Shown: one piece after another, positions 30,777 to 36,629 of the stretch
Layout of the letters: the number at the start of each line of letters is the position of its first letter
Numbering within the stretch: position 1 is the stretch's first letter
Assembly (NCBI GenBank): GCA_945873395.1
Contig: CAMCCW010000005.1
Span: forward strand, 1 to 36,629
Reading direction: 5' to 3'
DNA: 36,629 nucleotides
From: an uncultured Lactobacillus sp.
Lineage (GTDB): Bacteria; Bacillota; Bacilli; Lactobacillales; Lactobacillaceae
The notes under the pieces: model-generated
What the model saw: the letters and a program-made list of their open reading frames with translations, nothing else
What the model was told of the DNA's origin: nothing
Databases searched by the model: none
Position numbers and translations under genes: made by a program

Positions 30777-31403
30777 CTACTTTCTATTCTGAATAATTTT
30801 CCAAGCGGCGTCATCAAATTTCTTTTTCTTAAAGTAATAAGGCTTATCTGCGTTAGTTATTTTTCGCAAAACATGACATGGATTACCAACAGCTACCACA
30901 TTATCGGGAATGTTCTTAGTAACTACACTTCCCGCGCCAATCACAACATTATTACCAATAGTAACTCCTGGACACACGGTAACATTTCCACCTATCCAAA
31001 CATTGTCACCAATAGTTATCGGAATTCCATATTCATACCCGGAATTACGGCTTACCGGATGGATAGGATGGCCAGCCGTAAAAATATTTACCCTTGGACC
31101 AAACATAACATGATCACCAATCATAACTTTGCCAACATCGGAAATTATGCATCCAGTATTAGCATAAAAGTAGTCTCCTACTTTAATGTGACTTCCGTAC
31201 TCACAATAAAAAGGCGGTTCCAGGTATATTTCAGTGCCATGCTGTATCCCAGACTTAGTAATGAGCTTTTGGCCCCGTTTAGAATCAAAGGGCATTATTT
31301 TGTTGTATTCATGAAATGCTTTTTTAGCTGTCAACTGTTCTTGCATAACTTCTTGAGTAGCAATATATGGCATTTCATTATCGCGTCGATCTAAATTATC
31401 CAT
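30777..31403 (-). CDS. Sugar O-acetyltransferase, Maa/LacA/NodL family
   Basis: Left-handed beta-helix hexapeptide repeats, IGDNVWIGGNVTVCPGVTIGNNVVIGAGSVVTKNIP. Confidence 0.92.
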   Translation of the reverse strand: MDNLDRRDNEMPYIATQEVMQEQLTAKKAFHEYNKIMPFDSKRGQKLITKSGIQHGTEIYLEPPFYCEYGSHIKVGDYFYANTGCIISDVGKVMIGDHVMFGPRVNIFTAGHPIHPVSRNSGYEYGIPITIGDNVWIGGNVTVCPGVTIGNNVVIGAGSVVTKNIPDNVVAVGNPCHVLRKITNADKPYYFKKKKFDDAAWKIIQNRK

Positions 31404-31501
31404 TTTAATAGCTCCCTAAGATTATTCTGTAACTATAATTATATTTGCAAATAATGACTAAAACTATTAAAATAATGTCAAAAAGTATAAGGAAATTATT
31501 T

Positions 31502-32350
31502 ATGGACTTTAACAAATTAGAAAATATCAATTATAGTTTTGAAAATTACCCACTTTTAATTGAATATGCTAATTTATCATCTTATCCTGATTTTCGAGCA
31601 ATCAATCATTGGCATGATGATTTTGAGTTTACGTATATCTTTGATGGCCAAATGGAATATAACGTCAATGGAAATATTATTACTTTATCCAAGGGGGAAG
31701 GAATCTTTGTAAATTCTAAACAAATGCATTTCGGCTTTAACTCTAAACATCACGAGTGCTTGTTTTTATGCCTTGTCTTTAAGCCAACCTTACTGTGCAT
31801 CAACTCATCCTTTGAGGAGGAATACGTTAAGCCGATTATCAATAATAGTTTGCCATTTCTGAAATTAAGCGAACGGGATTTGTCGCAAAAGATGATCTTA
31901 TCAACCTTATTGACGTTAAGGGATCGGAAACAGTCTAGATTGGCGATTCAGGCTAAATTATTTGCTATCTGGGATAATTTATATCAGCTCCTTCCAAATA
32001 CCCAGAAGAATATTTTAGAAAAGAATAATGATTTTTCATTGTTGAAATCGATGCTTATTTTTATAGAAAGTAATTATCAGCATAAATTAACTTTAGCTGA
32101 TCTGGTTAAGAAATTTGGAACAAGTAAAAGCAAAATTATTAAATTATTCAATCGATATCTTCAACAAACACCAATTGAATACTTAAACAGCTTTAGAATA
32201 AAGAAGGCTTGTCAATTACTAAGTTCGACTGGGCTAGCCATCACTGAAATTGGCTTTCGAGTAGGCTTTAACGATAGTAGCTACTTTGCAAAGACTTTTA
32301 AGCAGAAAATGCGTAAGACAGCTCGTGACTATCGTAAAGAGCACAATTAA
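31502..32350 (+). CDS. AraC-family transcriptional regulator
   Basis: N-terminal cupin-like region (HWHDDFEFTYIFDG), C-terminal HTH ACQLLSSTGLAITEIGFRVGFNDSSYFAKTFKQKM. Confidence 0.92.
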   Translation: MDFNKLENINYSFENYPLLIEYANLSSYPDFRAINHWHDDFEFTYIFDGQMEYNVNGNIITLSKGEGIFVNSKQMHFGFNSKHHECLFLCLVFKPTLLCINSSFEEEYVKPIINNSLPFLKLSERDLSQKMILSTLLTLRDRKQSRLAIQAKLFAIWDNLYQLLPNTQKNILEKNNDFSLLKSMLIFIESNYQHKLTLADLVKKFGTSKSKIIKLFNRYLQQTPIEYLNSFRIKKACQLLSSTGLAITEIGFRVGFNDSSYFAKTFKQKMRKTARDYRKEHN

Positions 32351-32375
32351 AATTATTAAATAGTACTAAATTAAG

Positions 32376-32438
32376 AAATCTCCCCGAGGATTGATACTTT
32401 AGTTAGCGTATCAATTCTCGGGGAGATTATATATTTTT
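32376..32438. terminator. Strong bidirectional terminator
   Basis: AATCTCCCCGAGGATTGATAC / GTATCAATTCTCGGGGAGATT, 20/21 complementarity, T-tract. Confidence 0.92.
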
Positions 32439-33011
32439 TTAATCTTCGTCCTTTTTGAAAAATTCTGAAACACTCAACACGATGACGTTGATCAAGACGG
32501 CGTACAAAACGGCTGGCGGGAAGACAGTAACAGTCAAGATCAGTCCTAGGACTTTGATACTGAGATCAAGCACGACTGCCCAGGTGTTGAGGTCGTACAG
32601 GGCCTTGAAGTAGCGACCGTGGTTAGCAACGTTTAGGGAATGTGAGATCCCGATGTTGGAGAGGGAAACCAGTAGGATGACGACCCCGTACATTACCTGG
32701 GCCGTGACGTTGTTGAAGTTCTGTGCGACGATGCTGGTCGTGTACGGGAACAGGGAGGCAAAGAACAGCATCAAGAGGGTGTAGACCACGGTGGCGTTGT
32801 TGACCTTCTTGATCCGGTGCCAGGCGTTGTGGTGGCTTAACCACATGAAGCCCAGCCAGAAGAAGGAGAGGGCGTATGCGAAGTAGTTGACTCGCAGGGC
32901 CCAGACGCCGGCCCAGGTGACATGGGCGGGTTTCTCCAGTTCCAATACTAGGATTGTCATAATAATTGCGAGGACCGCGTCGGTGAAGGCGGCAAGACGT
33001 TCTTTATCCAT
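32439..33011 (-). CDS. TMEM175/DUF1211 family membrane protein
   Basis: MDKERLAAFTDAVLAIIMTILVLELEKP; FWLGFMWLSHH. Confidence 0.88.
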   Translation of the reverse strand: MDKERLAAFTDAVLAIIMTILVLELEKPAHVTWAGVWALRVNYFAYALSFFWLGFMWLSHHNAWHRIKKVNNATVVYTLLMLFFASLFPYTTSIVAQNFNNVTAQVMYGVVILLVSLSNIGISHSLNVANHGRYFKALYDLNTWAVVLDLSIKVLGLILTVTVFPPAVLYAVLINVIVLSVSEFFKKDED

Positions 33012-33067
33012 TTATGATCACCTCAAAATAAATTCATTCTATTTTAGTTTAGCATACGATCGGAAAA

Positions 33068-33946
33068 TTAGAGGTCGGGAACCTGGGATAGCTGTTCGGC
33101 CAGCCTGGTTACCAGGGGCGTGATCCGCCGGCGGTTGGTCTTGAGATAGGCAGCGTAGAGTTCAAGAGAAGCATGCGGGTCATCGATGGGGATGAGTTTA
33201 CGCTTGTGGTCGTCAATGGGTGATCCCTGATCGAGGGCATTAGTGATGTTGGTCTTGAAGATTGGAAAGTTCGAGTAGCGGATCAGTTCGCGGAGAGCTT
33301 CCGGCTGCGGCTGGTAGAGAAATTGGCCGTGGGGAATGTACTTCTCAATCACCGGCCGCCATTCCCCAATGTTGGCAGCGAGGACGAACTCGTGCCCGTT
33401 CAGATCGCTGAACTTAACACTCTTGCGTGAGTATAAGGCATTGAACTTAGTGATCTTGATCGCCAGTCGCTCGGCCCCAATATACCGCGACTCAATATCG
33501 TCAGTCTGAATTTCCCGGGTGCTGATAATCATGGCGTATTGATGGTTGGTTAGAAGTTTCTCAACCGCTGTGGGCTGTACCAGGTCGTTCTCGATGACGA
33601 GCTGGTCAGAATCAGCCATGCGGTCCGCAAGAAACAGTAAGGGACCGGGGATGGTACCGGCCACCCGCAGGTAGTCGTTCTTGCTGGCAAACTGCTGAAC
33701 AGCCTGAGCAAATTCCTTTTGCTGCCGCAAGAGGGCCTTGGCACGTTGGGCAGTGAATTTTCCGGTAGCAGTCAGTGAGATCTTCTGTGGCTGACGGTCA
33801 AATAGCTTGACCCCTAGCAGATTTTCGAGCTTTTTTAGGCCGCGGCTGATGGTGGGCTGGGTGAGGTTCAATTGCTCGGCAGCCCCCGCAATTGTTCCAG
33901 TCTGTGCAAAGGCTACAAGGTATTCGAGCAGGTAGTTATCAATCAT
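33068..33946 (-). CDS. LysR-family transcriptional regulator (paralogue 2)
   Basis: LEYLVAFAQTGTIAGAAEQLNLTQPTISRGLKKLENLLGVKLFDR. Confidence 0.92.
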   Translation of the reverse strand: MIDNYLLEYLVAFAQTGTIAGAAEQLNLTQPTISRGLKKLENLLGVKLFDRQPQKISLTATGKFTAQRAKALLRQQKEFAQAVQQFASKNDYLRVAGTIPGPLLFLADRMADSDQLVIENDLVQPTAVEKLLTNHQYAMIISTREIQTDDIESRYIGAERLAIKITKFNALYSRKSVKFSDLNGHEFVLAANIGEWRPVIEKYIPHGQFLYQPQPEALRELIRYSNFPIFKTNITNALDQGSPIDDHKRKLIPIDDPHASLELYAAYLKTNRRRITPLVTRLAEQLSQVPDL

Positions 33947-33966
33947 TATTTGCCCTCCTTTTTAGC

Positions 33967-33981
33967 TTACGTCACACGTAA
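33967..33981. promoter_or_regulatory. Candidate LysR operator in the divergent lysR/MFS region
   Basis: Perfect inverted repeat TTACGT-CAC-ACGTAA. Confidence 0.5.
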
Positions 33982-34067
33982 TCTACCATAGGGAAGTAGT
34001 AATTTTCAAGTGACGGTTGCCCATTTACAATAAATTCATACTAAAAATTGTGAGGGGAGATCTGAAA

Positions 34068-35432
34068 TTGAAAAATCAAACAGCTGAATTAACAACCAAC
34101 GATCCAAGCAAATTCGGCATCATCCTGCCGATCGTCTTAATTAGTTACTTCTTAATCTTATTGAATAATTCCTTAGTGTTCACGAGCACGGTGCAGATTA
34201 GCCGTGATATGCACATGAACAGTATCATGATCGCCTGGGTCAGCAACGCCTACGCCCTGACCTTTGGTGGTTTCCTATCCTTTGGAGCCCGGCTCGGTGA
34301 CATCCTGAATCGGCGGAAGGTTCTCTTAACCGGCCTGTGGATCTTCACGATCGCATCACTGCTGGTCGGACTGGCCACTAACCAAACCGTCCTGATCGCA
34401 ATGCGGGCAGTTCAAGGAATTGGTGGGGCGCTCCTGGCACCGGCCACTCTGGCCTTATTGATGGACTACTACTCTGGTCCAATGCTGACCCGGGCAATTG
34501 CCTACTACGGGGCTACGGCCGGGATTGGAACCAGCCTGGGCCTGATCGTCGGTGGGGTTATCGCCAGTTACTCCAGCTGGCGGAATGGCTTCTACCTTGA
34601 CATGGTGATGGGCCTGATCCTGATCGTGATGTCATGGCGCTACGTTCACCCGTCCGTTGAGAACCGGACTAAGCAGAAGATCGACTGGTGGGGTTCAATT
34701 ACCTCAATCATCGGCTTCAGTGCCCTGGTCTACAGCATCAACGGAACTCTGTACCGGGGAGCCGCAATTGTTGTCACTATTGTATCCCTGGTAAGTTTTG
34801 TCCTGATCGAAGCGCGGACTGCTAACCCATTGATGCCTTTAGTAATCTTTAAGGATAACCAGCGGGCCAGTGCCTTGGTTTCCCGGTTCTTCATGCTGGG
34901 AGCCAGCATGTCATACTTCTTCCTGATGCCACAAGCTCTGCAACGGGTATTTGGGATCACACCACTACTGGCCGCAATTGCCTTCTTGCCACTGACGGTC
35001 ATCCAATTCGGAGTTTCCCTGCTGGTAGCTCGGCTTACTTTCCGCTTCTCCAACGCTGCCGTACTGATCGGTGGGGCGGTCATTGACACCTTTGGCCTGG
35101 CTCTTGGGGCAATCATCGGGATTCAGCACGGCTACTGGTTAGGCGTTGCTCTCCCAATGGTCTTCATCGGAATCGGTCAGGGATTGATCATGAGTCCATT
35201 GACGGTTGCCGGGGTTGCCGACACGTCCGGTGACATTGCCGGTGCAGCCTCTGGGGTTGTCAACACGGTTCACCAGATCGGTGGCGCGGTTGGTCTGTCA
35301 ATCGTTTCCGAAATGGTCGCTGGCATTGCTTCACCAGTAATGATGATCAATCACGCCCAGGCTTGGATGGTTGTTCTGGCCGTGATCATGCTGATTGCCG
35401 GTCTCAATATTTTACGTGGTTCGCATAAATAA
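34068..35432 (+). CDS. MFS transporter, DHA2/EmrB-QacA-like
   Basis: FGARLGDILNRRKVLLTGL, RAVQGIGGALLAPATLALL; TTG start at 34068 after GAGGGGAG. Confidence 0.88.
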   Translation: MKNQTAELTTNDPSKFGIILPIVLISYFLILLNNSLVFTSTVQISRDMHMNSIMIAWVSNAYALTFGGFLSFGARLGDILNRRKVLLTGLWIFTIASLLVGLATNQTVLIAMRAVQGIGGALLAPATLALLMDYYSGPMLTRAIAYYGATAGIGTSLGLIVGGVIASYSSWRNGFYLDMVMGLILIVMSWRYVHPSVENRTKQKIDWWGSITSIIGFSALVYSINGTLYRGAAIVVTIVSLVSFVLIEARTANPLMPLVIFKDNQRASALVSRFFMLGASMSYFFLMPQALQRVFGITPLLAAIAFLPLTVIQFGVSLLVARLTFRFSNAAVLIGGAVIDTFGLALGAIIGIQHGYWLGVALPMVFIGIGQGLIMSPLTVAGVADTSGDIAGAASGVVNTVHQIGGAVGLSIVSEMVAGIASPVMMINHAQAWMVVLAVIMLIAGLNILRGSHK

Positions 35433-35437
35433 AGTTG

Positions 35438-35468
35438 TTGCCTTGTAGTCGACTCCAAGGTTTAGAAT
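35438..35468 (+). promoter_or_regulatory. MerR-type operator-promoter, site 4
   Basis: TTGCCT - 19 bp - TAGAAT; palindrome CCTTGTAGTCGACTCCAAGG (35441-35460). Confidence 0.85.
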
Positions 35469-35498
35469 ACCATTATTGAGAAATGGAGGAATGATTTT

Positions 35499-36488
35499 AT
35501 GGAAACACGTATCCTAGGTAAAGACTTAAAAGTGACGGCCATTGGTCTTGGCTGCATGGGCTTTTCCCATGGTTATGGTAAGCCAACAGACGTTGACGAA
35601 GCCATCAAGAATATTCGGGCCGCTTACGACATGGGCTACCGCTTCTTTGATACTGCTGAGATCTACCAGGGAACCAACCCGGATGGCTCCACGAACTACA
35701 ACGAAGAGCTAGTTGGCAAGGCCCTGCACGATGTCCGTGACCAGGTGGTAATTGCCACCAAGTTTGGGATCGCTGCCCATGAAGGTAACGGCCTCAAGGT
35801 GGATTCCAGTCCGGAAACGATCCGGAAGTCAGTTGAAGGCTCCCTGAAGCGGCTCAACACTGACCATATCGACCTCTACTACCAACACCGGATCGATCCA
35901 AACGTGGAACCGGAGACAGTAGCCAAGGTGATGCAGGAACTGATGGATGAAGGTAAGATCACTCATTGGGGAATCTCAGAAGCCAACGAAGATTACCTTC
36001 GCCGGGCTAACGCGGTCTGCAAGGTGACGGCTGTCCAGAACCGTTACTCAATGATGTATCGGGAATACGAAGACCTCTTCCCAGTCCTTGAAGAATTGAA
36101 CGTTGGTCTGGTGGCCTTCTCACCACTGGCCAATGGCTTGCTGACCGGTCAGATCAAGCAGAGCACCTTCTCTGACAAGGACCTGCGGAACAAGATGCCG
36201 CAGTTCAAGCCAGAAGCCCTGAAGAAGAACCAGGAACTTCTCGACCTGCTCGATGAGATTGCCGCTCGTCACGATGCCACTCCGGCCCAAATCTCCCTGG
36301 CTTGGATGATCAACAAGAAGCCATACATCGTGCCAATTCCGGGTAGCCGTCACCTCAACCGGATCGAAGACAACCTGAAGGCCGCTCAGATTAAGATGTC
36401 GGCTGACGAGGTTGTCCGGATTGACAAGGCTCTTGATGCTGTGCCAATGTCCGATGTCTTTGGCGGAACGAAGATCGAAAAGAAGTAG
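35499..36488 (+). CDS. Aldo/keto reductase
   Basis: ILGKDLKVTAIGLGCMGFSHGYG, YRFFDTAEIY, SPLANGLLTG. Confidence 0.94.
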   Translation: METRILGKDLKVTAIGLGCMGFSHGYGKPTDVDEAIKNIRAAYDMGYRFFDTAEIYQGTNPDGSTNYNEELVGKALHDVRDQVVIATKFGIAAHEGNGLKVDSSPETIRKSVEGSLKRLNTDHIDLYYQHRIDPNVEPETVAKVMQELMDEGKITHWGISEANEDYLRRANAVCKVTAVQNRYSMMYREYEDLFPVLEELNVGLVAFSPLANGLLTGQIKQSTFSDKDLRNKMPQFKPEALKKNQELLDLLDEIAARHDATPAQISLAWMINKKPYIVPIPGSRHLNRIEDNLKAAQIKMSADEVVRIDKALDAVPMSDVFGGTKIEKK

Positions 36489-36530
36489 AAATATAGATAG
36501 AACGACGACACAATTCATTAATACAATGCA

Positions 36531-36567
36531 AATGATCCTATCTGCTGGGGATGGGGTCATTTTTTAT
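36531..36567 (+). terminator. Terminator after the second AKR
   Basis: AAATGATCCTATC-tgctggg-GATGGGGTCATTTTTT with wobble pairs. Confidence 0.7.
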
Positions 36568-36629
36568 TATGAGATGAGTATTTACAATCTAAGTGCAACA
36601 GATTTAAAAAAATAAACCCATAGCGGGTA

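Noticed and set aside
34017-34067. Upstream extension of the MFS protein
   Set aside because: The TTG at 34017 lacks an RBS, whereas TTG 34068 has GAGGGGAG correctly spaced.

Overview
The window is a Gram-positive chromosome segment with a lactobacilli-like gene order; I infer Limosilactobacillus or a relative but did not search. Positions 1-23040 are a conserved housekeeping block: lexA | ynzC-yneF | plsC | trmN6-like - GIY-YIG | rpsB-tsf-pyrH-frr-uppS-cdsA-rseP-proS-polC | rimP-nusA-rnpM(ylxR)-ylxQ-infB-rbfA-truB-ribF. Positions 23090-36560 are accessory: a redox/transport cluster with two paralogous LysR regulators, two NmrA-like NAD(P)-binding proteins, an SDR, two aldo/keto reductases, YczE-, LtrA- and GRP-type membrane proteins, a TMEM175-type protein and a DHA2-type MFS transporter. 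An AT-rich acetyltransferase/AraC insert lies within it. The strongest non-obvious signal is a set of four near-identical promoter-operators, TTGCCTTnnAGTCGACTnnAAGGnnTAnnnT. Each has a CCTTnnAGTCGACTnnAAGG palindrome inside a 19-bp -35/-10 spacer, the hallmark of MerR-family control. They sit in front of the SDR, AKR-NmrA, LtrA-GRP and AKR units, and no MerR gene is in the window. Other signals are an unlisted 31-aa membrane ORF directly after the acetyltransferase, a multi-hairpin element between rbfA and truB, a short attenuator-like leader before rimP-nusA, and a promoter embedded in a terminator before rpsB.
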